From NCBI GenBank assembly GCA_964488355.1, contig CAZAUJ010000007.1, positions 62,001 to 126,000 of the forward strand: DNA of 64,000 nt. The letters are read 5' to 3'. The notes under the pieces are model-generated. The model was not told the DNA's origin, searched no databases, and saw only the letters and a program-made list of their open reading frames with translations. The first letter of the stretch is position 1. Every line of letters begins with the position of its first letter. The position numbers and the translations under genes are program-made. Origin of the DNA: Thermoanaerobaculum sp964488355 (GTDB lineage: Bacteria; Acidobacteriota; Thermoanaerobaculia; Thermoanaerobaculales; Thermoanaerobaculaceae). This document shows, piece after piece, positions 1 to 9,107 of this stretch.

Positions 1-87
1 CCCTTAGGGATGCGGGAGAAAAGCTCCCGTAGCCTCACGTTCGCGCTTTCCCAGCTCGCCTGCCCGGCCGGGCTGCTGCCGCCATGC

Positions 88-1140
88 TCAGCGGCCGCCC
101 TTAGCCTGGAGCACCTCCAGGTCGGCGCGCACCATGAGCCTTGTCAGCTCGGCGAAGGACACCTTCGGGTGCCAGCCAAGCTTTTCCCTGGCCTTACGCG
201 GGTCCGCCTGCAGTACCTCCACCTCCGCCGGGCGAAAATAGCGGGAGTCCACCACCACCAGAGCCTTTCCGGTGCGCTCGTCCAACCCCCGCTCTTCCAG
301 CCCGCTGCCTTCCCAGCGCAGCTGGTACCCGGCCTCAGCAAAGGCCAGCTGGCAAAACTCCCTCACCGAGTGCGTTTCGCCCGTGCCCACCACATAGTCA
401 TCCGGCTGATCCTGCTGCAGCATGAGCCACATGGCTTCCACGTAGTCGCCGGCGAAGCCCCAGTCCCGCCGCGCCTCCAGGTTGCCCAGCGCCAAAGGCT
501 CCTGGCGCAGGCCTAAGGCGAACTCCGCCACCGCCTTGGTGATCTTGCGGGTGACGAAGTTTTCCCCTCGGCGGGGAGACTCGTGGTTGAAGAGGATCCC
601 GTTGCAGGCAAAAAGATCGTACGCCTCGCGGTAGTTAACCGTGGCCCAAAAGGCGAACAGCTTGGCCACGGCGTAGGGGGAGCGAGGGTGGAACGGTGTC
701 TTTTCGTTTTGCGGGACCTCCTTGGCCTTGCCGAAAAGCTCCGAGGAGGAGGCTTGGTAAAAGCGCGCATCGGGAGCCAGTTGGCGTACCGCTTCCAAAA
801 GCCGCAGGGTCCCCAGGGCGACCACGTCGGCTGTGTAGGTTGGCTGGCGGAAGGAGATGCCCACATGGGACTGGGCGGCCAAGTTGTACACCTCTTGTGG
901 TTGGGTGCGCCGTACCGCCTCGTGCAGGGAGTCCGCATCGGAAAGGTCGCCGTAGTGGAGGAAGAAGCGCTTGGCGTAGCGCCGATCGCTGCGCAAATGG
1001 TCGATGCGGGCGCGGTTAAAGGTAGACGAGCGCCGCACCAAACCGTGCACCTCGTACCCTTTCGCCAACAAAAGCTCAGCCAAGTAAGAGCCGTCTTGGC
1101 CGGTTATGCCGGTGATCAGAGCTCGCTTCACGCCGCGCAT
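88..1140 (-). CDS. gmd: GDP-mannose 4,6-dehydratase
   Basis: Converts GDP-D-mannose to GDP-4-dehydro-6-deoxy-D-mannose, the first step towards GDP-fucose, GDP-rhamnose and related surface sugars; cytosolic, NADP-dependent. It is an extended short-chain dehydrogenase of 350 residues, the normal length. The Rossmann motif is GITGQDG (residues 11-17). The active site is visible as SSSE at 131-134 and the YxxxK pair Tyr156/Lys160 in SPYAVAK. NHESPRRGENFVTRKI is the substrate-binding stretch typical of the family. The ATG at 1140 is chosen because homology begins immediately there; the open frame continues 70 codons upstream, but that extension is basic, unlike the family, and overlaps the divergent hdrC promoter. 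It is transcribed away from the hdr operon. Identification is very secure. Confidence 0.95.
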   Translation of the reverse strand: MRGVKRALITGITGQDGSYLAELLLAKGYEVHGLVRRSSTFNRARIDHLRSDRRYAKRFFLHYGDLSDADSLHEAVRRTQPQEVYNLAAQSHVGISFRQPTYTADVVALGTLRLLEAVRQLAPDARFYQASSSELFGKAKEVPQNEKTPFHPRSPYAVAKLFAFWATVNYREAYDLFACNGILFNHESPRRGENFVTRKITKAVAEFALGLRQEPLALGNLEARRDWGFAGDYVEAMWLMLQQDQPDDYVVGTGETHSVREFCQLAFAEAGYQLRWEGSGLEERGLDERTGKALVVVDSRYFRPAEVEVLQADPRKAREKLGWHPKVSFAELTRLMVRADLEVLQAKGGR

Positions 1141-1267
1141 GGTACCACGCCAGACCGAAGCCCTTACTGGTTGACAACCGGCACGCTGGCGCCGGGGAAG
1201 CTTGGGGAACCGGCACCGGCCAGTGTGACGGGGGGCAGGCGTTAATGCTCCCTCGTGTGACTTGCGC

Positions 1268-1296
1268 TTGACAATTCTTTCACAAGGGCCTATATT
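1268..1296 (+). promoter_or_regulatory. Sigma-70-type promoter of the hdr-mvh operon
   Basis: TTGACA at 1268-1273, a 17-base spacer, then TATATT at 1291-1296: close to the housekeeping consensus and the best promoter in the window. Transcription should start near 1303. This decides the hdrC start: ATG codons at 1262 and 1301 lie upstream of or at the expected transcript end, whereas the ATG at 1322 follows a GGGGGTG ribosome site at 1311-1317. Confidence 0.75.
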
Positions 1297-1321
1297 TGTA
1301 ATGGCGTTACGGGGGTGTTCT

Positions 1322-1966
1322 ATGGGGAGGTGGACGGACACCTGGCGCATCCGCTACCAGCGGGAGATCGACCCGAGCTTTTTCGCCCAGGTACAGGCTC
1401 TGCCAGGCGGCGAGAGGATAGCTAGCTGCATCCAGTGCGGCACCTGCGCGGGCAGCTGTCCGGTGAGCCACTACATGGACTACACGCCCCGGCGGATCGT
1501 GGCCATGATTCGCGCCGGGATGCGGGAGGACGTGCTCTCCTGTTTCACCATTTGGCTCTGCGCCTCCTGCTACTCCTGCACGGCCGCCTGCCCCCAGCAG
1601 ATCCCCATCACCGAGGTGATGTACGCCCTCAAACGCATGGCCATCGAGAAAGGAACCTATCCCAAGCGGTTCCCGGTTCCCACCCTGGCACGGGAGTTTT
1701 TCCGCGTGGTGGAAAAGCGCGGCCGCAACGCTGAGGGTGAGGTGACCCTGCGAATGTACGCCAAGGTGGGACCATGGCGTCACCTGGGCAAGGCGGGGGT
1801 GGGCTTGAGGCTTTTCCTCAAGGGCCGTCTGGGTGTAGTGCCCGATCGGATTGTCAACCGTAAGCAGCTCAGGGCGTTGCTAGACGGGCTGGGACGGCGG
1901 CTGGTGCCCGCCGCTCGCGCCGCCCAACCAAGTAAGGAACCCGTGCGTGGTCACGGGAAACAGTGA
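1322..1966 (+). CDS. hdrC: Heterodisulfide reductase subunit C (iron-sulfur)
   Basis: A 214-residue electron-transfer subunit linking HdrA to the disulfide-reducing HdrB. Two [4Fe-4S] motifs are complete: Cys36-x2-Cys39-x2-Cys42-x3-Cys46 (SCIQCGTCAGSCP) and Cys80-x2-Cys83-x2-Cys86-x3-Cys90 (CASCYSCTAACP). No membrane segment is present, so it is the soluble type and not membrane-bound HdrE-linked or DsrM-like. It is the first gene of the operon, with hdrB starting nine bases after its stop. The C-terminal 60 residues are basic and poorly conserved. The start at 1322 follows from the promoter position and ribosome site. In bacteria without coenzyme M or B the physiological disulfide is unknown, so the name describes the family and not the substrate. 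Confidence 0.92.
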   Translation: MGRWTDTWRIRYQREIDPSFFAQVQALPGGERIASCIQCGTCAGSCPVSHYMDYTPRRIVAMIRAGMREDVLSCFTIWLCASCYSCTAACPQQIPITEVMYALKRMAIEKGTYPKRFPVPTLAREFFRVVEKRGRNAEGEVTLRMYAKVGPWRHLGKAGVGLRLFLKGRLGVVPDRIVNRKQLRALLDGLGRRLVPAARAAQPSKEPVRGHGKQ

Positions 1967-1974
1967 GGTGCGTC

Positions 1975-2874
1975 ATGAGCCTGCTCTATTACCCTGGCTG
2001 TTGTTGTGCGCTGAAAGCCACCGGACGCGCCTATGAGGAATCCCTGGAGGCGGTACTGGGGACCTTAGGGGTTTCGTACCGCGAGCTAGAGGACTGGAAC
2101 TGCTGCGGCGCCACCATGTACATGTCGGTGGATGAGGTCAGGTCCTGGGGCTTGTCGCTGCGCAACCTGGCTCTCGCCGAAGCACAAGGAGGCAACGGCA
2201 GCGCGGAGCTGATGACACCCTGTCCCTCCTGCTACGTGGTCATGCAAAAAGCGCAAAAAGCCTTTGCGGAAAAAGGACCCGTGGCTGAGGCGCTCCGCGG
2301 CGGTCTGGCCGATGCGGGCCTGAGTTATCGCGGCACGGTGCGCCTGCGCCACCCCCTGGACGTGCTGGTCAACGACGTGGGACTGGCGCGCATTCGCCAG
2401 GCGGTGAAACGACCCCTTACGGGCCTGCGCGTGGTGTGCTACTACGGCTGCTTGCTGACCCGACCCTTTGCCCTCTTCGACGACCCGGCAAACCCCCAAA
2501 GCCTGGATCGGCTGGTGGAGGCCATGGGTGCCGAGCCGGTGGACTGGCCGCTGAAGACGCGCTGCTGCGGCGGGTCGCTCACCGGCACGGTGGAGGAGGT
2601 GGGCCTGCGCTTGTCCTACATCTTGCTCAAGGAGGCCCAGCGCCGCGGCGCCGACGTGGTCATTACCGCCTGTCCGTTTTGTGAATGCAATCTCGAGTGC
2701 TTCCAGCGCAAGGTGCAGCGCCAGTATCCGGACCTCAGCTCGTTGCCGGCGGTGTTTTTCACCCAGCTGCTGGGCGTGGCCATGGGATTGTCAGCCAAGC
2801 AGCTGGGGCTGGGACGCATGTTGGTTCCTTTGCAGCCGGCCCTGCAGCGCCGGTTGGGAGGTGGGTATGCCTGA
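1975..2874 (+). CDS. hdrB: Heterodisulfide reductase subunit B (two CCG domains)
   Basis: A 299-residue catalytic subunit with two CCG domains, the motifs that in methanogen HdrB bind noncubane [4Fe-4S] clusters where the disulfide is reduced. First domain: Cys9, the Cys43-Cys44 pair (NCCGA) and Cys83/Cys86 (PCPSC). Second domain: Cys155/Cys159, the Cys197-Cys198 pair (RCCGG) and Cys233/Cys236 (CPFC). Both sets are complete, so an active disulfide- or thiol-handling site is expected. ATG 1975 is preceded by GAGGTG at 1965-1970; an in-frame GTG at 1963 lies upstream of that ribosome site. Its stop overlaps the start of hdrA by eight bases. The true substrate in this organism cannot be read from sequence. 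Confidence 0.93.
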   Translation: MSLLYYPGCCCALKATGRAYEESLEAVLGTLGVSYRELEDWNCCGATMYMSVDEVRSWGLSLRNLALAEAQGGNGSAELMTPCPSCYVVMQKAQKAFAEKGPVAEALRGGLADAGLSYRGTVRLRHPLDVLVNDVGLARIRQAVKRPLTGLRVVCYYGCLLTRPFALFDDPANPQSLDRLVEAMGAEPVDWPLKTRCCGGSLTGTVEEVGLRLSYILLKEAQRRGADVVITACPFCECNLECFQRKVQRQYPDLSSLPAVFFTQLLGVAMGLSAKQLGLGRMLVPLQPALQRRLGGGYA

Positions 2875-5800
2875 GGGGATGCCACAAAACAATGGCGGCC
2901 CGCGGGTAGGCGTTTACGTTTGCCGTTGCGGCATCAACATCGCCTCGAAGGTGGATGTGGCTGAGGTGGTGGCCTTCGCCGCGGGCGTGCCCGGGGTGGT
3001 GGTGGCGCGGGAGTACCAGTTCATGTGCTCGGACCCGGGTCAGGAGCTCATTCGCAAGGACATCCGCGAGCTGGGTTTGAACCGGGTGGTGGTGGCTTCT
3101 TGCTCACCCCTGATGCACGAGGCCACTTTCCGCGCCGCCAGTGCCGAAGGCGGGCTCAACCCCTTCCTTTTTCAGATGGCCAACATTCGCGAGCAGGTTT
3201 CCTGGGTGACGCTGGACCCGCATCAGGCCACGGAAAAGGCCAAGGCGCTGGTTGCCGGTGCGGTGGCGCGTGTGGCCCATCACCTGCCGCTGGAACGCAA
3301 GCGGGTAGAGGTGCGCCGCGACCTGCTGGTGGTGGGCGGGGGAATCGCCGGCATCCACGCGGCCCTGACCGCTGCCGATTCAGGCAAGACCGTTTTTCTG
3401 GTGGAGCGCGAGCCTTCCATAGGCGGCCATATGGCCATGTTCGACAAGACCTTCCCCACCCTGGACTGCGCCGCCTGCATCCTCACCCCCAAGATGACCG
3501 CTGTGGCTTCGCACCCTAACATTCGGCTCTTGACCTACAGCCAGGTGGAAAAAGTGGATGGCTACGTAGGCAACTTTACCATCACCGTGCGGCGGAAGGC
3601 TCGCTATGTGGACGAGGCGGTTTGCACCGGCTGCGGGGAGTGCGAGAAAGTCTGCCCGGTGGAGGTGCCTTCCGAGTTCAACCAAGGCCTCGCCACCCGC
3701 AAAGCCATTTACCGCCCCTTCCCCCAGGCCGTTCCCGGGGCCTACACCATTTCCCGTCGGGGCATGCCTCCATGCCAAGCGGGCTGCCCCCTGCACCAAG
3801 CTGCCCAGGCCTACGTTGCGCTCATTGCCCAGCGCCGCTTCGACGAGGCCCTGCAGGTCATCCTGCGCGATAACCCCTTACCGGGCATCTGCGGACGGGT
3901 CTGCACCCACCCCTGCATGGACAACTGCACCCGATGTACGGTGGACGAGGCCATCAGCCTCCCGGCCCTCAAGCGCTTCGTGGTGGACCGCGCCGGAGAC
4001 TACGACTTCCCGCGCCCGGAAAAAGAGCTTCGCCAGCGGGTGGCGGTGGTGGGTTCGGGGCCGGCGGGCTTGGCCTGCGCCTTCGAGCTGCGGCAGCGGG
4101 GCTATCAGGTGACCATCTTCGAACGCGCGCCGGTGGCCGGCGGCATGCTCCGCTTGGGCATTCCGGCCTTCCGCCTCCCCCGCGAGGTGATGGATGCCGA
4201 TATCCGCCGCTTTGACCGTTTGGGGGTAGAGCTGCGTTTGGGCGTGGCGGTGGGCCGGGACGTGAGCCTGGACGAGCTGCGGGCCCAATTTGACGCCGTG
4301 TTCGTGGCCGTGGGTGCTCACCGCGAGCGCAAGCTGAAGGTGCCTGGAGAGGACTTGGCAGGGGTGTGGCCGGGTGTGGAGTTTCTGCGGCGCGTGAACC
4401 TGGGCGAGGAGGTGCGCCTTGCCGGGCCGGTGGTGGTGATTGGCGGCGGCAACTCGGCGCTGGACGCGGCGCGTACCGCTTTGCGCTGCGGCGCCTCGGA
4501 GGTGACCATTGCCTATCGACGCCGCCGGGAGGACATGCCGGCCGACCCGGCGGAAGTGGCGGCAGCGGAAGCGGAGGGGGTGCGACTCCAGTTCCTGGTG
4601 GCGCCGGTGGCCATGGTGGGGCACCAGCGCGTGCAGGCGGTCATCTTGCAGCGTATGCGTCTAGGCGAGCCCGATGCTTCCGGAAGACCTCGGCCTGAGC
4701 CCATTCCCGGTTCGGAAGTGGAGGTACCGGCGCAGGCGGTGATCGTCACCGTGGGGCAGGAGGCGGATACGGACACTCTGGGCCTCCCGGTGACCTCGTG
4801 GGGGACCCTGCAGGCCGACAGCGAAACCCTGGCCACGCCCTTGCCAGGGGTGTTTGCCGCCGGCGACTGTGTGACGGGACCTGACGTGGTGGTGACCGCC
4901 ATGGCCGGGGGCAAACGGGCGGCCGAGTCCATCCACCGCTTCCTCCAGGGACAGGACCTGCGAGCCGGGCGCGAGCGGGAGGTGCGGGTGGTGCAAGCCT
5001 GGGAGGTGGACACTGAGGGCCTGCCCGTAGCCCCTCGGGTTCCCGTGCCCGAAATCCCCTTGGAGGAGCGCCGCAGCTTCCGCGAGGTACACACCGGTTA
5101 CAGCGAAGAGGAGGCGGTGGCGGAAGCGCAAAGGTGCCTGTCCTGTGGGATTTGCTGCGACTGCCAGCTTTGCGCCACCGTCTGCCAGCGGCACGCGATC
5201 CACTACCACGACCAGGACGAGCTGCTGGAGATTCCCGTGGGCGCCATCATCGTGGCCACCGGCTTCGCCCCCTTCGACCCCCGAAAACTGCCCGAGTACG
5301 GTTACGGGCGCTACGCCAACGTCTACACCAGCTTGGAAGTGGAGCGCCTCGTGAACGCTGCTGGTCCTACGAGCGGCGAGATCCGTCTGCGGGACGGGCG
5401 GCGGCCGGAAGCGGTGGGCATCATCCACTGCGTAGGCTCGCGTGACCAGCGCCACCATCGCTACTGCTCTCGCGTTTGCTGCATGGCCTCACTCAAGCTG
5501 GCCCACCTCATTCGCGAGCGCACCGGGGCGAAGGTTTACACCTTCTACATCGACATGCGCACTCCCGGTAAGGGTTACGAGGAGTTCTACCTGCGCCTCA
5601 TGGAGGAGGGGGTGGAGTGCATCCGCGGGCGCGTGGCCGAGGTCACCGACTGGGCCATGAGCCCGGAGGAGGAAGGCAAGCTGGTGCTGCGGGTGGAGGA
5701 CACGAACATCGGGGTGGTACGCCGCGTCCCCGTGGACATGGTGGTGCTGGCGGTGGCCCTGGAAGCGCGGCCGGATGCGGATGAAGTGCGCAGGCTGTTC

Positions 5801-6232
5801 AACATGTCCTGCTCCTCCGAGGGCTGGTTCTTGGAGCGGCACCCAAAGCTGGCGCCCGTAGCGACCTTTACAGATGGGGTCTGGATCGCCGGCGCCTGCC
5901 AGGGCCCCAAGGACATTCCCGACACCGTGGCCCAGGCAGGGGCAGCTGCCGGCGAGGCCTTGGCCTTGCTGGACCGGGGCTACGTGGAACTGGAGCCCAA
6001 CGTGGCCTGGATCGACGGGGAAGTTTGCTCCGGCTGCAAGACCTGCATCCCTCTTTGCCCCTTCAACGCCATCACCTTCGACGGGGCGGAGGGCATCTCG
6101 CGCATTAACGAAGCGCTGTGCAAAGGCTGCGGCACCTGCGTGGCTGCCTGCCCTTCGGGTGCCGCCCAACAGCACCTCTTCACCGACCGGCAGATCTTTG
6201 CCGAGATCTCGGGAGTTTTGGCCTATGTCTGA
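2867..6232 (+). CDS. hdrA: HdrA with an internal GltD/NfnB-like NAD(P)H oxidoreductase module
   Basis: The flavin-bifurcating subunit of an Hdr complex, 1121 residues against about 650 for ordinary HdrA. The N-terminal HdrA domain and FAD motif GGGIAG (about 157-162) are followed by a [4Fe-4S] motif at Cys253-Cys263. From about 298 to 770 the chain becomes a GltD/NfnB-type protein: cysteine-rich linker (CQAGCP, CGRVC), FAD motif VGSGPAGLA (about 394), NADPH motif VIGGGNSALDAAR (about 521) and YRRRREDMPA, then CLSCGICCDCQLC (from 757). HdrA then resumes with its own CVGS and YCSRVCCM cysteines. Two terminal ferredoxin motifs begin at Cys1054 and Cys1085. The insert adds a second flavin and a plausible NAD(P)H site. 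There is no frameshift or stop, so this is one polypeptide. It overlaps hdrB by 8 and mvhD by 8 bases. Confidence 0.93.
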   Translation: MPEGMPQNNGGPRVGVYVCRCGINIASKVDVAEVVAFAAGVPGVVVAREYQFMCSDPGQELIRKDIRELGLNRVVVASCSPLMHEATFRAASAEGGLNPFLFQMANIREQVSWVTLDPHQATEKAKALVAGAVARVAHHLPLERKRVEVRRDLLVVGGGIAGIHAALTAADSGKTVFLVEREPSIGGHMAMFDKTFPTLDCAACILTPKMTAVASHPNIRLLTYSQVEKVDGYVGNFTITVRRKARYVDEAVCTGCGECEKVCPVEVPSEFNQGLATRKAIYRPFPQAVPGAYTISRRGMPPCQAGCPLHQAAQAYVALIAQRRFDEALQVILRDNPLPGICGRVCTHPCMDNCTRCTVDEAISLPALKRFVVDRAGDYDFPRPEKELRQRVAVVGSGPAGLACAFELRQRGYQVTIFERAPVAGGMLRLGIPAFRLPREVMDADIRRFDRLGVELRLGVAVGRDVSLDELRAQFDAVFVAVGAHRERKLKVPGEDLAGVWPGVEFLRRVNLGEEVRLAGPVVVIGGGNSALDAARTALRCGASEVTIAYRRRREDMPADPAEVAAAEAEGVRLQFLVAPVAMVGHQRVQAVILQRMRLGEPDASGRPRPEPIPGSEVEVPAQAVIVTVGQEADTDTLGLPVTSWGTLQADSETLATPLPGVFAAGDCVTGPDVVVTAMAGGKRAAESIHRFLQGQDLRAGREREVRVVQAWEVDTEGLPVAPRVPVPEIPLEERRSFREVHTGYSEEEAVAEAQRCLSCGICCDCQLCATVCQRHAIHYHDQDELLEIPVGAIIVATGFAPFDPRKLPEYGYGRYANVYTSLEVERLVNAAGPTSGEIRLRDGRRPEAVGIIHCVGSRDQRHHRYCSRVCCMASLKLAHLIRERTGAKVYTFYIDMRTPGKGYEEFYLRLMEEGVECIRGRVAEVTDWAMSPEEEGKLVLRVEDTNIGVVRRVPVDMVVLAVALEARPDADEVRRLFNMSCSSEGWFLERHPKLAPVATFTDGVWIAGACQGPKDIPDTVAQAGAAAGEALALLDRGYVELEPNVAWIDGEVCSGCKTCIPLCPFNAITFDGAEGISRINEALCKGCGTCVAACPSGAAQQHLFTDRQIFAEISGVLAYV

Positions 6233-6680
6233 GCCCTTCCAACCGCGCATCGTCGCCTTCTTTTGCACCTGGTGCACCTACACCGCATCGGACTTGGCAG
6301 GAACCGCGCGCCTGGCCTACGCACCCAACGTGCGGGTGGTGCGCGTAATGTGCTCCGGCCGGGTGGATCCCCAGTTCGTGCTCGCAGCCTTCCAGCAGGG
6401 GGCGGACGGCGTGCTCATCGGGGGCTGCCATCCGGGCGATTGCCACTACCAGGAAGGCAACTATAAGTGTCTGCGGCGCTTTCTCGCCCTCCGGCAGCTT
6501 TTGGCCCAGTTCGGCATTGCCCCCGAAAGGTTGCGCCTGGAGTGGATTTCCGCTTCCGAAGGGGAGAAGGTGCAGCGGGTGATCAACGAAATGGTGGCCG
6601 AGGTGCGCCAGTTGGGACCGTTACCCCGGCCCCAGCATGACCCTCACCAGCTGGCGGCAGCAGCGGGAGGTGCGCTATGA
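6225..6680 (+). CDS. mvhD: MvhD/FlpD-type electron-transfer subunit
   Basis: A 151-residue [2Fe-2S] protein that connects HdrA to the hydrogenase MvhAG. Diagnostic residues are Cys14 and Cys17 in FFCTWC, Cys43 in VMCSGRVD, and Cys68 and Cys73 in GGCHPGDCHY, followed by EGNYKC. Family length is about 140 residues, so it is complete and not fused to HdrA as in some bacteria. ATG 6225 overlaps the end of hdrA by eight bases and the stop overlaps the mvhG start as ATGA, implying tight translational coupling. Its presence assigns the neighbouring hydrogenase to the MvhADG-HdrABC arrangement. Confidence 0.93.
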   Translation: MSEPFQPRIVAFFCTWCTYTASDLAGTARLAYAPNVRVVRVMCSGRVDPQFVLAAFQQGADGVLIGGCHPGDCHYQEGNYKCLRRFLALRQLLAQFGIAPERLRLEWISASEGEKVQRVINEMVAEVRQLGPLPRPQHDPHQLAAAAGGAL

Positions 6681-7663
6681 GCAAGCCCAAGGTGGCCTTT
6701 TACTGGTGCGCTTCCTGCGGCGGGTGCGAGGAAGCGGTGGTGGACTTAGCGGAAGGCATCCTTCCGGTAGTGGAGGCGGTGGACATTGTTTTTTGGCCGG
6801 TGGCCTTGGATTTCAAGCGCGAGGATGTGGAGGCCATGGGCGACGGGGAAATCGCCGCCTGCTTCATCAACGGGGCCATCCGCACTTCCGAGCAGATAGA
6901 GATGGCGGAGCTTTTGCGGCGCAAGTCGCAGCTGGTCATCGCCTTCGGCGCCTGTGCGCACCTGGGGGGTGTGCCTTCCCTGGCCAACTTGCGTTCACGG
7001 GAGGAGATTCTGCAATGGGTTTACCAGGACTCGCCCACCACCGACGGGGGGACCCGGCCGCAGACCGCCTGGTCCGCCCCCGAGGGCGACCTTACCCTGC
7101 CACACTTTGCCGAGCGGGTGTGGCGGCTGGCTGAGGTGGTGGCGGTAGACTACACCCTCCCCGGCTGCCCGCCGCCAGTTTCGCTCATCGAGCACGCCCT
7201 CCAGGCCATCCTCAGCGGCCAGCTTCCACCGAAAGGCGCGGTGCTGGCGCCAGATGTGGCGCTGTGCGAGTCCTGTCCGCGGAAGGATTCCAAGCCCGAC
7301 AAGCTGCTCTTGTCCCAGCTGGTGCGGCCCCACCAGGTGGAAATCGATCCGGAAAAGTGCTTGCTGGCCCAGGGGCTGCTTTGCTTGGGCCCGGCAACCC
7401 GCGCCGGCTGCAACGCCGCCTGCGTGGCCGGCAACATGCCCTGCACCGGATGCCTGGGTCCCACCAGCCGGGTGGCGGACCAGGGCGCCAAGGCGCTCGC
7501 CGGACTGGCCTCCCTGCTGGATGCCAACGACGAAACCCAGACAGCCCAGCTCTTGCAGGGGCTGCCGGACCCCGCCGGTACCCTTTACCGCTACAGCGTG
7601 GCGGCCTCGCTGCTCCAAGAGGCTCGCCGGGAGGTGAGTCGTGAGCCGCACGGTGGTCATTGA
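6677..7663 (+). CDS. mvhG: [NiFe] hydrogenase small subunit, MvhG type (group 3c)
   Basis: A 328-residue subunit that carries the iron-sulfur clusters taking electrons from the Ni-Fe site. The proximal-cluster cysteines are in WCASCGGCEEA (Cys11, Cys14, Cys17), GACAHLGG (about 91-98) and PGCPPP (Cys164). The C-terminal third holds a second cysteine-rich block (CESCPRK, CLLAQGLLCLGP, AACVAGNMPCTGCLGP) expected for medial and distal clusters. No twin-arginine signal is present, so the enzyme is cytoplasmic. The ATG start is coupled to mvhD through ATGA, and the 3' end overlaps mvhA by 23 bases. Confidence 0.93.
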   Translation: MSKPKVAFYWCASCGGCEEAVVDLAEGILPVVEAVDIVFWPVALDFKREDVEAMGDGEIAACFINGAIRTSEQIEMAELLRRKSQLVIAFGACAHLGGVPSLANLRSREEILQWVYQDSPTTDGGTRPQTAWSAPEGDLTLPHFAERVWRLAEVVAVDYTLPGCPPPVSLIEHALQAILSGQLPPKGAVLAPDVALCESCPRKDSKPDKLLLSQLVRPHQVEIDPEKCLLAQGLLCLGPATRAGCNAACVAGNMPCTGCLGPTSRVADQGAKALAGLASLLDANDETQTAQLLQGLPDPAGTLYRYSVAASLLQEARREVSREPHGGH

Positions 7664-9107
7664 CCCCATCACCCGACTGGAGGGCCACGGCAAGGTGGCC
7701 ATCTTTTTGGACGAGGAGGGCAACGTCCAACGCGCCTATTTTCAGGTGCCCGAGCTGCGCGGCTTCGAGGCTTTCGCCGTGGGGCGCCCGGCGGAGGATA
7801 TGCCGCAGATCACCTCCCGCATTTGCGGTGTTTGCCCCACCGCCCACCACCTGGCCTCCACTAAGGCCTTGGACGCCCTTTACCAGGTGGAACCTCCGCC
7901 GGCAGCCAAGAAAATCCGCGAGCTGGTGTACAGCACCTTTTTCGTGGAGGACCACGCCCTGCACTTTTTCTTTCTCGGGGGTCCCGACTTCGTCGTGGGA
8001 CCGCAGGCGCCCAAGGCCGAACGCAACATCCTGGGCGTTTTGGGGAAAGTGGGCCTGGAGGTGGGTCAAAGGGTTATTGCCCTTCGGCGCGAAATGCGCG
8101 AGCTGATTACCCGAGTGGCGGGCAAGGTCATCCACCCCGTTTTCGGCTTGCCCGGAGGCGTGGCCAAGCCGTTGAGCCACGAGGACGCCCAAGCCTTCCA
8201 GCAGGGGGCCACACGGGCGGTGGACTTGGCCAAGTTTTCCCTCCAGGTTTTTGCCGATCTGGTGCTGGCCAACTCCGCCTATGTGGAGTGGATCACTTCC
8301 GAAACATACGCTCACCGCACCCATTACATGGGCCTGGTGGACGAGGCGGGGCGGGTGAATTTTTACGACGGCCAGCTGCGGGTGGTGGATCCGGCGGGCC
8401 AGGAGGTGTGCCGCTTCCCCGCGTCCGAATACGGGCGGCACATCGGAGAGCACGTGGAGCCCTGGAGCTATATCAAGTTTTGCTACCTGCGGGACGTGGG
8501 CTGGAAGGGCTTCGCCGACGGACCGGAATCCGGTGTTTATGCCGTTGCTCCCTTGGCACGGCTCAACGCGGCCACCGGCATGGCCACACCCGCAGCGCAG
8601 GAGGAATACGAGCGCTTTTACGCCACCCTCGGGGGCAAGCCGGTGCATTTCACCTTGGCCAACCACTGGGCACGGCTCATCGAACTGCTTTACGCCGCCG
8701 AGCGCATGGCCGAGTTGGCTTTCGACCCGGAAATTCTCGACCGCAAGGTGCGGGTCTTCCCCACCGCCGTGCCTCAGGAGGGGGTTGGGGTGGTGGAAGC
8801 CCCCCGAGGAACACTTATTCACCATTACCGGACGGACGAGCGCGGGTTGATTACCGCCGCCAACCTGATCGTGGCCACGCAAAACAACGCCGCGCGCATC
8901 GCCATGTCGGTGGACAAGGCGGCCCGCTCCCTGATCAAGAAAGGCCAGGTGGACGATGGACTGTTGAACATGGTGGAAATGGCCTTCCGTGCCTACGATC
9001 CTTGCCACGGCTGCGCCACCCATGCCTTGCCCGGCAACATGCCCCTCAAGCTGCAGATCTTTAACGCCCAGGGAAGGCTCGTGCGGGAGCTTCGACGGGA
9101 TGGTTAG
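7641..9107 (+). CDS. mvhA: [NiFe] hydrogenase large subunit, MvhA type (group 3c)
   Basis: The 488-residue catalytic subunit that splits or makes H2. The two cysteine pairs that bind the Ni-Fe site are present: RICGVC (Cys62, Cys65) near the N-terminus and DPCHGC (Cys455, Cys458) near the C-terminus, followed by ATH with His461. In this family a protease removes the tail after that histidine; here 27 residues would be cut, and the candidate protease is the next gene. The GTG start is supported by a GGGAGGTGAG region just upstream and by homology starting at once (VVIDPITRLEGHGK). Clustering with hdrABC and mvhD supports group 3c. Confidence 0.94.
   Translation: MSRTVVIDPITRLEGHGKVAIFLDEEGNVQRAYFQVPELRGFEAFAVGRPAEDMPQITSRICGVCPTAHHLASTKALDALYQVEPPPAAKKIRELVYSTFFVEDHALHFFFLGGPDFVVGPQAPKAERNILGVLGKVGLEVGQRVIALRREMRELITRVAGKVIHPVFGLPGGVAKPLSHEDAQAFQQGATRAVDLAKFSLQVFADLVLANSAYVEWITSETYAHRTHYMGLVDEAGRVNFYDGQLRVVDPAGQEVCRFPASEYGRHIGEHVEPWSYIKFCYLRDVGWKGFADGPESGVYAVAPLARLNAATGMATPAAQEEYERFYATLGGKPVHFTLANHWARLIELLYAAERMAELAFDPEILDRKVRVFPTAVPQEGVGVVEAPRGTLIHHYRTDERGLITAANLIVATQNNAARIAMSVDKAARSLIKKGQVDDGLLNMVEMAFRAYDPCHGCATHALPGNMPLKLQIFNAQGRLVRELRRDG

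Noticed and set aside
13..29. CGGGAG/CTCCCG hairpin downstream of gmd as a terminator
   Set aside because: The stem is only six base pairs and no T tract follows on either strand.
1141..1350. A 70-codon N-terminal extension of gmd
   Set aside because: It does not resemble the family and would cover the hdrC promoter; ATG 1140 matches the normal N-terminus.
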